Assembly: GCA_947475825.1 (NCBI GenBank)
Contig: CANJMS010000006.1
Coordinates: forward strand, 1-49,704
Length of the DNA: 49,704 nucleotides
DNA from: Nitrosomonadales bacterium
GTDB taxonomy: Bacteria; Pseudomonadota; Gammaproteobacteria; Burkholderiales; Gallionellaceae
Direction: 5' to 3'
Below are positions 7,354 to 15,939 of the stretch, piece by piece. The notes under the pieces were generated by a model. The model worked only from the letters and a program-made list of their open reading frames with translations. It searched no databases and had not been told where the DNA came from. The first letter of the stretch is position 1. The number at the start of each line of letters is the position of its first letter. The translations under genes were made by a program, and so were the position numbers.

Positions 7354-8555
7354 GCCTCAACTGCATCCACTTCTTCTGCTGGCATCTTGGGTTCGAGCTT
7401 GGAAGCCACCAGCATATCGCGCAGCTTCAAGTCCAGTTCGTCGTATTTGAGCGAACAAGAATTGGGGTGCGTGATGTGAAACTTCACCAGTTTTGCGGGC
7501 TTGTCCGCATCCACCACCACCGAAGCCACAAGCTCAACCTGAGTGATGTTGTACATATTCATCGGCAATGTTTTGCTGATCTGTTCGAGCAAGGCATAGA
7601 CGGCATCGGGGTTCGCAGTCGTATCGGCTTCCAGTGTAATTTTGTCGCCTTTTTTCACCCGCGACGAAAGCCGCAGTTTTTTCACGACAACTTTTTCAAT
7701 ACCGCTGCCGACGTCGGGGACGAAATTAAAACTCTTCTGGAGTAGTGGTGCCAAATCGTAAATACGCGCGTCTTTTGGATCAGGCGGCAGTTCGTCGAGC
7801 TTGAGAATCGCCGTTGCAAACATCGACTGTAGCGGTTCAATGGCTTTAAATGACCCGCGAAAATGCAGATCGAGCGAGCCTTCTTTTTCCGAATAAACAA
7901 AAATGACTTCAAAGGCTGGATTGTGTGGGCGATGTGCAAATTCGCCGTTCACCCATTCGCTGCTTTGCTGCGAATAATCTTCCGGGTAAGCGAAGAAATA
8001 CTCCAGCTCGCCACGGCGAAAAGGCTCCACCACGCAGTTGTTGCCGCGCCCTTCGGTGTGATGAAAATAAGTGCGAATTCGTCCGGCAAGCTCTTGAATG
8101 CTGGCATCGTCCGTTTCTGCTTTTTTGTGCGGCAGATTTTTGCGCTTGCGCCAATAGGACAACGTATCCGCATGATAGAAGCGGATCGCGCCTTTCCAGT
8201 AAGCGTTGTGATCCAAATAAACCAACATCGCCCGTTCGTAGTGGCCGGGTATTGCCGACAACTTTTCTACCCAAGCGGTGAACGCATCCTCATCCATCTG
8301 AAATTCAGCCTCGTCGATAATCGCCCGGAAACCTTTCTCGCAGCTCATGTCGAAGATGTCACGAAACTCCGCATCCATCGCGTTGCGCTGACCTTCCGGC
8401 AGGTGCAGCCACGCCGCGAACAGCTCATCCGGCTTGCCTTCCTTCATGGCGGGAAAGTCCAGATCATTGAAAAGCCCACGAGCCTGAAAATAGCGGGCAA
8501 GCAACGCATTCGGCATCTGCCGGAAAAAATCCTTGTTTGAATAGTGCCGTGCCAT
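7350..8555 (-). CDS. Unrecognised protein divergent from the defence helicase (401 aa)
   Basis: The ATG at 8555 has AGGAG eight bases upstream; the longer TTG start at 8585 is therefore not chosen. No domain is recognised. The N-terminal half is helical and aromatic (HYSNKDFFRQMPNALLARYFQARGLF). A middle section (RTYFHHTEGRGNNCVVEPFRRGELEYFFAYPED) precedes a beta-rich region containing VIFVYSEKEGSLDLHFRG. There is no signal peptide, membrane segment or Walker motif. It is the first gene of a two-gene operon transcribed away from the helicase gene across an 87-bp shared promoter region. A role as sensor or regulator of the defence locus is possible but not shown. Confidence 0.6.
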   Translation of the reverse strand: MARHYSNKDFFRQMPNALLARYFQARGLFNDLDFPAMKEGKPDELFAAWLHLPEGQRNAMDAEFRDIFDMSCEKGFRAIIDEAEFQMDEDAFTAWVEKLSAIPGHYERAMLVYLDHNAYWKGAIRFYHADTLSYWRKRKNLPHKKAETDDASIQELAGRIRTYFHHTEGRGNNCVVEPFRRGELEYFFAYPEDYSQQSSEWVNGEFAHRPHNPAFEVIFVYSEKEGSLDLHFRGSFKAIEPLQSMFATAILKLDELPPDPKDARIYDLAPLLQKSFNFVPDVGSGIEKVVVKKLRLSSRVKKGDKITLEADTTANPDAVYALLEQISKTLPMNMYNITQVELVASVVVDADKPAKLVKFHITHPNSCSLKYDELDLKLRDMLVASKLEPKMPAEEVDAVEA

Positions 8556-8642
8556 CTGTTCGCTCCTCGGGTAAGGTAGAATCAAGCATTCGGATTATGC
8601 CGGACATTACAGTACATTACCGGACTTGATTCCATAACAAAA
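8556..8642. promoter_or_regulatory. Shared divergent promoter region of the defence locus with an inverted repeat
   Basis: Both operons start within this 87-bp gap. A perfect 8-bp inverted repeat (GAATCAAG at 8579-8586, CTTGATTC at 8625-8632) brackets a direct repeat of ACATTAC separated by three bases and two CCGGAC blocks. This symmetry is what a repressor controlling both directions would recognise. No strong ribosome binding site precedes the helicase ATG at 8643. Confidence 0.5.
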
Positions 8643-11600
8643 ATGCTGAAACTCGAACAACTCCATACCAATACCACCATACGCGGCATCGTTCCCGATG
8701 CACTGGCGACGGTTGTCAACGTCCAGTGGTTCGGGTCTGAGGCGCTGGAGCTTACCTACAAAACACCATCCGGTAAGGTGGCCAACGAGTTGCTTTACCG
8801 CCACGACGAGCCGCGTCTGGAATTGGTCGAGCAAGGCAGGCCGTGGAGCTTCGACGGTGACGGCGCGCTATTCCGCTTGGTATCCGAGGCGCAGCGTATT
8901 CGGCTTGCGCATCTGTTTGACCCAGTCTTGGCTGTGCATACATCCGTTGTTGATCCGCTGCCGCATCAGATCACGGCGGTCTATGAGCACATGCTGCCGC
9001 GCCAGCCTTTGCGCTTTCTGCTGGCGGACGACCCAGGTGCTGGGAAAACCATCATGGCGGGACTGCTCATCAAAGAACTCATCGCACGGGGCGATTTGCA
9101 ACGCTGCCTGATCGTCTGCCCTGGCAGTCTGGCAGAGCAGTGGCAGGATGAACTTTACCGGCGCTTTCATTTGCCCTTCGAGATTCTCACCAACGATAAA
9201 CTGGAAGCAGCGCGCACAGGCAACTGGTTCCTAGAAACTAATCTCGTCATCGCACGCCTCGACAAGCTCGCGCGCAACGAAGATGTGCAACTAAAGCTTG
9301 AAGCGCCGGATTGCCGCTGGGACTTGGTAGTCTGCGACGAAGCCCACAAAATGTCGGCCACTGTCTTTGGTGGTGAAACCAAATACACCAAGAGGTATCG
9401 TCTTGGTCAACTGCTGTCGAACATCACTCGACATTTCCTGCTGATGTCAGCAACGCCGCACAACGGTAAGGAAGCAGACTTTCAGTTATTCATGGCGCTG
9501 CTTGATGGTGACCGCTTCGAGGGGAAATTCCGCGATGGAGTTCACACCGCTGATGTCTCTGACCTCATGCGTCGGATGGTGAAAGAAAACCTGATGAAGT
9601 TCGATGGCACGCCATTGTTCCCACAGCGCATTGCCTACACCGTCCCCTACAAATTGTCGGATGCTGAAACAGCACTCTATCGAACTGTTACTGACTATGT
9701 GCGGGAAGAATTTAACCGCGCTGAAGCACTCGAAAATGACAAACGCGCTGGCACGGTTGGTTTTGCACTGACCATATTGCAGCGTCGCCTTGCCTCGTCA
9801 CCCGAAGCTATCTATCAGTCGTTGCGTCGCCGCCACGAGCGTTTGGAAAGCAGATTGCGAGAGCTGGAAGTTCTGCATCGTGGTGGACAAACTGCTCCTA
9901 TCATCCCCACCACAGTACCTACTCTTGACAGTGAAGATATTGAGGACTTGGACGAAGCACCAGAAAACGAAGTCGAAGCTGCTGAGGAAGAAATACTCGA
10001 TCAAGCCACCGCAGCCCGTTCCATTTCCGAGTTGCGCATTGAAATTGAAACGCTCACGGGTTTGGAAGCGCAAGCCTTAACTGTCCGGCGCAGTAGGACA
10101 GATACCAAATGGACTGAACTCTCCAGTTTACTCGGGGAAATTTTCACCACAGCGTCAATAGCGCATCGCGTGGCAGAACCCGAGGTGCCCTATGGCGCAG
10201 GTGCTATTCCGCCGCCAGTGCCTTCACCACATCAAAAGATCGTCATCTTCACCGAACACCGCGACACACTGAACTATCTGGAGCAACGAATCACCACGCT
10301 GTTGGGGCGCAAAGAAGCTGTGGTCATTATCCACGGTGGCATCGGTCGCGAAGAGCGTCTGAAGGTGCAGGAATCTTTCAAGCACGACCCAGAGGTGCAA
10401 GTGCTGCTGGCGACAGATGCCGCTGGCGAAGGTATCAACCTTCAGCGCGCGCACTTAATGGTCAACTACGATCTGCCGTGGAACCCCAACCGGCTAGAGC
10501 AACGCTTTGGTCGTATCCATCGTATCGGCCAGACTGAAGTCTGCCACCTGTGGAATCTGGTTGCAGACGACACACGCGAAGGCGATGTCTATCGCAAACT
10601 GCTAGAAAAACTAGAGCTGGCACGCCAAGCACTTGGCGGCCAAGTGTTCGACGTGCTCGGCAAACTCCAGTTCGAGGGAAAGTCACTGCGAGAATTGCTG
10701 ATCGAAGCCATCCGTCATGGTGAGAAACCAGAGGTCAAGGCGTTCCTCACCACCGTGCTCGACACAGCGCTCGACCGTGACCACCTGCAAACACTACTCG
10801 ACGAGCGCGTGCTTGCCCACGACGCAATGGACTCCAGCCAAGTGCAACGCATACGCGCGGACATGGAACGAGCCGACGCTCGCCGCTTGCAACCACACTA
10901 TATCGAATCGTTTTTCCACGAAGCCTTCAAACGACTTGGCGGCACCTCTAAGCAACGTGAAACCCGCCGCTACGAAGTTACCCACGTTCCCGCCCCGGTG
11001 CGCAACCGTGACAGGCTCATCGGCATCGGCGAACCCGTGCTGCCGCGCTACGAGCGCATCGCGTTTGAGAAATCCTTGATCGCACCACAGGGCCAGCTTC
11101 TCGCTGCCTTTGTCTGCCCCGGCCACCCGTTGCTCGATTCCGTTATTGACCTCACACTGGAGCGCAACCGCGACCTGCTGAAGCGTGGCACAGTACTGGT
11201 GGATGAGCGCGACTTGGGCACCACGCCGCGAGTGCTGTTCTATCTGGAGCACTCCATTCAAGATGCCAGCATCACCCGTTCTGGCGAGCGGCGTGTTGTC
11301 TCCAAGCGAATGCTCTACGTCGAACAGGACACCAGCGGAGCAATGCGCCACGTCCATTACGCGCCTTACCTCGATTATCGCCCATTAGCTAGTGGTGAAC
11401 CCGGCGTAGAGGCTATTCTTGACCGCCCAGAATGTCAGTGGATCAACCGCGAGTTGGAACAAAAGGCGCAAGGGTATGCCATCGCCACCGTCGTGCCGGA
11501 ACACTTGGCCGAAGTGCGCGAACCCAAGCTCGTGCTAATCGCCAAGACCGAGGCCGCAGTAAAGGATAGACTCACTAAGGAAATCACCTACTGGGATCAC

Positions 11601-12224
11601 CGCGCCGAAGAACTCAAGCTACAGGAGCAGGCAGGTAGACCCAATGCAAAACTCAACTCGAATGAGGCACGCAAGCGTGCTGATCTACTGCAAGGCAGGC
11701 TGCAAAAACGGCTCGAAGAGTTGAAACTCGAAGCCCAGATTTCGCCATTACCGCCTGTGGTGCTCGGCGGAATGTTGGTTGTGCCGCTGGGTTTGATTAA
11801 AGAAATGGCTGGAGAAAAATCAACTACACCCACAGCACCAGTGGATACTCAAATCAGTGCTGCCCGTGCACGCGCCATCATCATGAACATCGAACGCAGT
11901 CTGGGATTCGATCCAACTGATCGTGAGTTTGAAAAACTAGGCTACGACATTGAGAGCCGCATTCCGGGTAGCGGCAAGTTGCGCTTTATAGAAGTAAAAG
12001 GTCGCATTTCTGGCGCGCCCACCATCACTGTCACGCGCAATGAGATTCTCTACTCGCTCAATAAACCAGACGACTTCATACTCGCCATCGTCGAATTTAC
12101 CGGCAAAGACACGCACCGCACCCACTACCTGCGCCAGCCATTCCAGCGTGAGCCGGATTTCGGGGTGACGAGCGTCAACTATGATTTTGCCGAGCTGCTG
12201 GCGCGAGCATTGGAGCCTGCATAG
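8643..12224 (+). CDS. SNF2/DEAD-type helicase with C-terminal NOV_C (DUF3883) domain (1193 aa)
   Basis: Superfamily 2 motifs are clear: motif I as DDPGAGKT at about residues 127-135, DEAH near 230, MSATPHNG near 267, and the C-terminal helicase lobe with DAAGEGINLQ and QRFGRIHRIGQ near 590-630. This is the SNF2-like arrangement of helicases found in DISARM-like and related defence loci. Residues 1075-1160 form a NOV_C/DUF3883 domain (GYDIESR, then RFIEVKGR); its D...ExK pattern resembles a PD-(D/E)XK nuclease core. It probably translocates along DNA and supplies the restriction-like activity, with the methylase providing self-marking. The stop codon directly touches the ATG of the HEPN gene. 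DrmD of class 1 DISARM is similar, but no drmA or drmB is present. Confidence 0.85.
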   Translation: MLKLEQLHTNTTIRGIVPDALATVVNVQWFGSEALELTYKTPSGKVANELLYRHDEPRLELVEQGRPWSFDGDGALFRLVSEAQRIRLAHLFDPVLAVHTSVVDPLPHQITAVYEHMLPRQPLRFLLADDPGAGKTIMAGLLIKELIARGDLQRCLIVCPGSLAEQWQDELYRRFHLPFEILTNDKLEAARTGNWFLETNLVIARLDKLARNEDVQLKLEAPDCRWDLVVCDEAHKMSATVFGGETKYTKRYRLGQLLSNITRHFLLMSATPHNGKEADFQLFMALLDGDRFEGKFRDGVHTADVSDLMRRMVKENLMKFDGTPLFPQRIAYTVPYKLSDAETALYRTVTDYVREEFNRAEALENDKRAGTVGFALTILQRRLASSPEAIYQSLRRRHERLESRLRELEVLHRGGQTAPIIPTTVPTLDSEDIEDLDEAPENEVEAAEEEILDQATAARSISELRIEIETLTGLEAQALTVRRSRTDTKWTELSSLLGEIFTTASIAHRVAEPEVPYGAGAIPPPVPSPHQKIVIFTEHRDTLNYLEQRITTLLGRKEAVVIIHGGIGREERLKVQESFKHDPEVQVLLATDAAGEGINLQRAHLMVNYDLPWNPNRLEQRFGRIHRIGQTEVCHLWNLVADDTREGDVYRKLLEKLELARQALGGQVFDVLGKLQFEGKSLRELLIEAIRHGEKPEVKAFLTTVLDTALDRDHLQTLLDERVLAHDAMDSSQVQRIRADMERADARRLQPHYIESFFHEAFKRLGGTSKQRETRRYEVTHVPAPVRNRDRLIGIGEPVLPRYERIAFEKSLIAPQGQLLAAFVCPGHPLLDSVIDLTLERNRDLLKRGTVLVDERDLGTTPRVLFYLEHSIQDASITRSGERRVVSKRMLYVEQDTSGAMRHVHYAPYLDYRPLASGEPGVEAILDRPECQWINRELEQKAQGYAIATVVPEHLAEVREPKLVLIAKTEAAVKDRLTKEITYWDHRAEELKLQEQAGRPNAKLNSNEARKRADLLQGRLQKRLEELKLEAQISPLPPVVLGGMLVVPLGLIKEMAGEKSTTPTAPVDTQISAARARAIIMNIERSLGFDPTDREFEKLGYDIESRIPGSGKLRFIEVKGRISGAPTITVTRNEILYSLNKPDDFILAIVEFTGKDTHRTHYLRQPFQREPDFGVTSVNYDFAELLARALEPA

Positions 12225-13031
12225 ATGAAGCACGAGCTTGACCTCCTTGATAACGCCATTGACAGCCTGAACGAAGCGCTGACGAAGTATCAGCAGGCCA
12301 AGGCGGGTGATGTCAAAGCTTATAAGTTCTGCGTCCTGCATCTCTCACACCTTCTGGAGTTGGTGCTCAAGCACTACGTTACCCTTGCTCACCCGCTGCT
12401 AATCTACAAAAACCCTTTTTCCAAGGACTTCAATGATGAGTCCCAGACCATTGGCCTGCAAGATGCAATCAACTTTCTGAAGAATGAGGGCAAAGAGCTA
12501 TCTGATCAATTCCTGAAGGACATTGCTTGGCTAAAAAAATTACGCAACCGTATTGAGCACTACAAGTTCGACATGGAAGTGTCCGATGTAGAAGCCACGA
12601 TTGGCAGGCTTGTACACGCGTTTGTCGAGTTTGACCAAGCCCACGCCAATATAGAACTGGACGACCTGATAGATACCGGCCAGTACGACCTGTTTCTGGA
12701 GCTGGCCGACAACTACGACATGAACCTGAAGAAGGCAGAGGGCGAAGTTGATAATGCTTGCCGAGTGAATCATGACGACCCCGACTTTAATGTTTACCAC
12801 TGCGATCAATGCGATCATGACACCATGATTCCGAATGGTGATTCTAAAACTGGCTACCGCTGTACCTTTTGTGGGAGTGAAGAATCTGGGGGTATGGAAG
12901 TAAGGTGCGGGCTTTGCGATATGCCATGGCATATGTGGCAGATGAAGTATTTGGATTGGACAGACAACGACAATTGGATGTATGTCTGTCCTCGTTGTTT
13001 GGGTGATCCGAATTATGTGAAAGACGACTGA
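12225..13031 (+). CDS. HEPN-domain and zinc-ribbon protein, candidate RNase effector (268 aa)
   Basis: The gene starts immediately after the helicase stop. Residues 1-145 are helical and carry RNRIEH at about 107-112, which fits the R-x4-6-H catalytic motif of HEPN ribonucleases. The C-terminal 80 residues hold several CxxC pairs (CDQCD, CTFCG, CGLC, CPRC), consistent with two zinc ribbons that could bind nucleic acid or protein. HEPN RNases are common toxic effectors in defence systems. Placement between the helicase and methylase suggests either an abortive-infection arm or an accessory subunit. I do not recall this protein as a standard member of the helicase-methylase-ATPase type, so it may define a variant. 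Confidence 0.75.
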   Translation: MKHELDLLDNAIDSLNEALTKYQQAKAGDVKAYKFCVLHLSHLLELVLKHYVTLAHPLLIYKNPFSKDFNDESQTIGLQDAINFLKNEGKELSDQFLKDIAWLKKLRNRIEHYKFDMEVSDVEATIGRLVHAFVEFDQAHANIELDDLIDTGQYDLFLELADNYDMNLKKAEGEVDNACRVNHDDPDFNVYHCDQCDHDTMIPNGDSKTGYRCTFCGSEESGGMEVRCGLCDMPWHMWQMKYLDWTDNDNWMYVCPRCLGDPNYVKDD

Positions 13032-13042
13032 GTAATACAGCC

Positions 13043-15934
13043 ATGACCTACAAGAAAAAACTAATCGAAGTTGCCCTGCCGCTGGTGGCAATCAATCTGG
13101 CTGCTAGAGATGAAAAGGCCGTACCCCGACCAGGGCATCCGCAGACCATGCATTACTGGTGGGCGCGGCGACCGTTGGCGGCAGCGCGGGCGGTGATCTT
13201 TGCGCAGATGGTGGACGATCCGTCGAGTCATCCCGACATCTTCAAAACAGAGAAGGCACAGGAGAAGGAGCGGCAGCGGCTGTTCCGCATTATCGAGGAA
13301 CTGGTGAAGTGGGAGAACACCACCAACGAGACGGTGTTGCAGCAGGCGCGCGATGAAATCTGGCAGAGCTGGCGCTACACCTGTGCCGAGAACGCCGACC
13401 ATCCGCGCGCCAAGGAATTGTTTGACCGCTACAAGCTGCCGGGCTTTCATGACCCCTTCGCCGGTGGCGGTGCGCTGCCGCTGGAAGCGCAGCGGCTGGG
13501 GCTGGAGAGCTACGCCAGTGACTTGAATCCGGTAGCGGTGCTGATCAACAAGGCGATGATCGAGATACCGCCGAAGTTCGCCAGCAAGCCGCCGGTGAAC
13601 CCCGATGCACAGCACCAGAAAACTCAGATGGACAAAAGTTGGAAAGGTGCGCAGGGGCTGGCTGAGGATGTGCGCTATTACGGTCAGTGGATGAGAGACG
13701 AGGCCGAGAAGCGTATTGGACACCTCTATCCCAAGGTCGAGATCACGGCGGCAATGGCACAGGAGCGTCCAGACCTGAATAAATACGTAGGTCAAAAGCT
13801 TACTGTCATTGCATGGCTGTGGGCGCGAACAGTAAATAGCCCTAACCCGGCATTTGCCAAAGTGGATGTGCCGCTCGCTTCTACTTATATGCTTTCTATT
13901 AAGCCCGGAAAAGAAGCATTTGTTGAGCCAGTCATTGAAGGCAGCAGCTACCACTTTAAGGTCAAAGTGGGCAAGCCAAAAAACATAGATGCAGCGAATA
14001 ACGGCACAAAATCGGGCAGTAGTGGGAGCAGCTTTATTTGTCTGATGTCAGGTACGCCAATGCCTTTTGATTATTTGCGTGGTCAGGCAAAAGAGGGGCG
14101 TTTAGGTGCACGATTAATGGCTATTGTTGCAGAGGGTGTCCGCGAACGCATCTATCTTTCCCCTACGCCAGAAATTGAAGCTGTTGCACTCGGAGCGGAA
14201 CCTATAGACCCACCAGAAACTGACTTGCCATTGAAAGCACTTGGTTTTCGTGTGCAGGAATATGGCATGTCAAAATGGCGTGACTTATTCACCCCTCGTC
14301 AGCTCGTTGCTCTGACAACATTTTCCGACTTGGTGATTGATGCGCGTGACCATATTCACCGCTGTGCGGTCATAGCAGGTTTTCCAGACGATCTGACACC
14401 ACTAAATACCGGCGGTAAAGGTGCCACAGCTTATGCAGAGGCTGTTAGCATCTATCTTGGTTTCGCATTGAGTCGCCTTGCAAGCTACAATAATACAATT
14501 TGCCACTGGAATATGAAAGGTGGTAGCGTTGCTCAGATTTTTGCTCGCCAAGCTGTCCCAATGTCCTGGGACTTTATTGAAGTTAGCCCGCTTCAGAAGA
14601 TGAGTGGAAATTGGGCTGGTGGAGTGGAGTGGGTAAGTGACGTTTTTGAGAATTTAGAAGTTTCGTTGCATGCTGGACATGGCAGCCAAGTGGATGCGAG
14701 CAAACAAGGTTTGTCACTTAATTGTGTTGTCTCTACCGATCCCCCTTATTACGACAACATTGGTTACGCAGACCTATCGGATTTCTTTTACGTCTGGCTA
14801 AGACGCTCACTAAGACCGGTGTTACCCGATCTATTCGCCACGGTAGCTGTCCCAAAGGCTGAGGAGTTAATCGCCACACCCTACCGCCATGGTAGCAAGG
14901 AAAAGGCAGAGGCGTTCTTTCTAGCTGGCATGACGCAGGCGATGCATCGGCTCGCAGAACAGGCGCACCCAGCCTTTCCAGTCACCATCTACTATGCCTT
15001 CAAACAGGCTGAGAGCGATGGCGCTGAGGGCACGACGAATACCGGCTGGGATACCTTCCTCGCCGCCGTAATCGAAGCGGGCTTTGCCATTACAGGTACA
15101 TGGCCAATGCGAACCGAAAAGCAAGGCCGGATGATTTCATCTGGAACCAATTCCCTTGCCTCCAGTATCGTCCTAGTTTGCCGACAGCGCGCAACCAACG
15201 CCCCCACCGCCACTCGTCGCGAATTCGTTGCAGCATTAAAGGCTGAATTACCGCAAGCATTGGCACATCTGCAAGCCGGCAATATCGCGCCGGTGGATTT
15301 GGCGCAAGCAGCCATAGGCCCCGGCATGGCAGTCTATACCCGCTACGCCAAGGTGCTTGATGCAGAAGGCAAACCACTCACCGTGCGTGCAGCGCTGGCA
15401 CTCATCAATCAGACTCTCGACGAGGCTCTCGCCGAACAGGAAGGCGACTTCGATGCCGATACCCGTTGGGCGCTCACTTGGTTCGATCATACCGGCTTTG
15501 CCGAGGGTGATTACGGAGTCGCCGAACAGCTCTCCAAATCCAAGAACACCGCCGTGGCTGGGTTGGTCGAGGCTGGTATTCTAGTATCCAAGGCTGGCAA
15601 GGTACGCCTACTGAAACCCTCCGAACTACCTGCCGACTGGGACCCCACCACCGACACACGCCTCACCGTCTGGGAGATGGTTCACCATCTGATCCGAGTG
15701 CTCGAAGCCAGTGGCGAAGGTGCGGCGGCATTCATTGTCTCCAAGCTTGGCAGTCAAGCTGAAACCGCGCGCGAACTGTGCTACCGCCTCTACACCCTGT
15801 GTGAGCGCAAGAAGCGCGCAAACGAAGCCATGGCTTATAACGGACTGGTACAGAGCTGGCCGGAAATCACTCGGCTGGCACGAGAAAAACCGAGCACTAC
15901 TTCAGGTACGCAAAATTCATTTGAACTGGAATAA
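13043..15934 (+). CDS. DUF1156-type adenine-specific DNA methyltransferase (963 aa)
   Basis: The N-terminus has the DUF1156 signature (KKLIEVALPL, then HYWWARRPLAAARAVIFAQM). An SAM-binding motif I is visible as DPFAGGGALPLEAQRLG at about 137-153, and a catalytic motif IV as STDPPYYDNIGYADL near residues 563-577, consistent with N6-adenine methylation. The region between the motifs (about 250-560) should contain the target-recognition part. The C-terminal 250 residues are helical and unrecognised. It follows the HEPN gene by 11 bases and precedes the ATPase gene by 5. By eye, the DNA between about 13790 and 14860 is more AT-rich than both flanks, as if the recognition segment had been exchanged. 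Confidence 0.85.
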   Translation: MTYKKKLIEVALPLVAINLAARDEKAVPRPGHPQTMHYWWARRPLAAARAVIFAQMVDDPSSHPDIFKTEKAQEKERQRLFRIIEELVKWENTTNETVLQQARDEIWQSWRYTCAENADHPRAKELFDRYKLPGFHDPFAGGGALPLEAQRLGLESYASDLNPVAVLINKAMIEIPPKFASKPPVNPDAQHQKTQMDKSWKGAQGLAEDVRYYGQWMRDEAEKRIGHLYPKVEITAAMAQERPDLNKYVGQKLTVIAWLWARTVNSPNPAFAKVDVPLASTYMLSIKPGKEAFVEPVIEGSSYHFKVKVGKPKNIDAANNGTKSGSSGSSFICLMSGTPMPFDYLRGQAKEGRLGARLMAIVAEGVRERIYLSPTPEIEAVALGAEPIDPPETDLPLKALGFRVQEYGMSKWRDLFTPRQLVALTTFSDLVIDARDHIHRCAVIAGFPDDLTPLNTGGKGATAYAEAVSIYLGFALSRLASYNNTICHWNMKGGSVAQIFARQAVPMSWDFIEVSPLQKMSGNWAGGVEWVSDVFENLEVSLHAGHGSQVDASKQGLSLNCVVSTDPPYYDNIGYADLSDFFYVWLRRSLRPVLPDLFATVAVPKAEELIATPYRHGSKEKAEAFFLAGMTQAMHRLAEQAHPAFPVTIYYAFKQAESDGAEGTTNTGWDTFLAAVIEAGFAITGTWPMRTEKQGRMISSGTNSLASSIVLVCRQRATNAPTATRREFVAALKAELPQALAHLQAGNIAPVDLAQAAIGPGMAVYTRYAKVLDAEGKPLTVRAALALINQTLDEALAEQEGDFDADTRWALTWFDHTGFAEGDYGVAEQLSKSKNTAVAGLVEAGILVSKAGKVRLLKPSELPADWDPTTDTRLTVWEMVHHLIRVLEASGEGAAAFIVSKLGSQAETARELCYRLYTLCERKKRANEAMAYNGLVQSWPEITRLAREKPSTTSGTQNSFELE

Positions 15935-15939
15935 AACCT

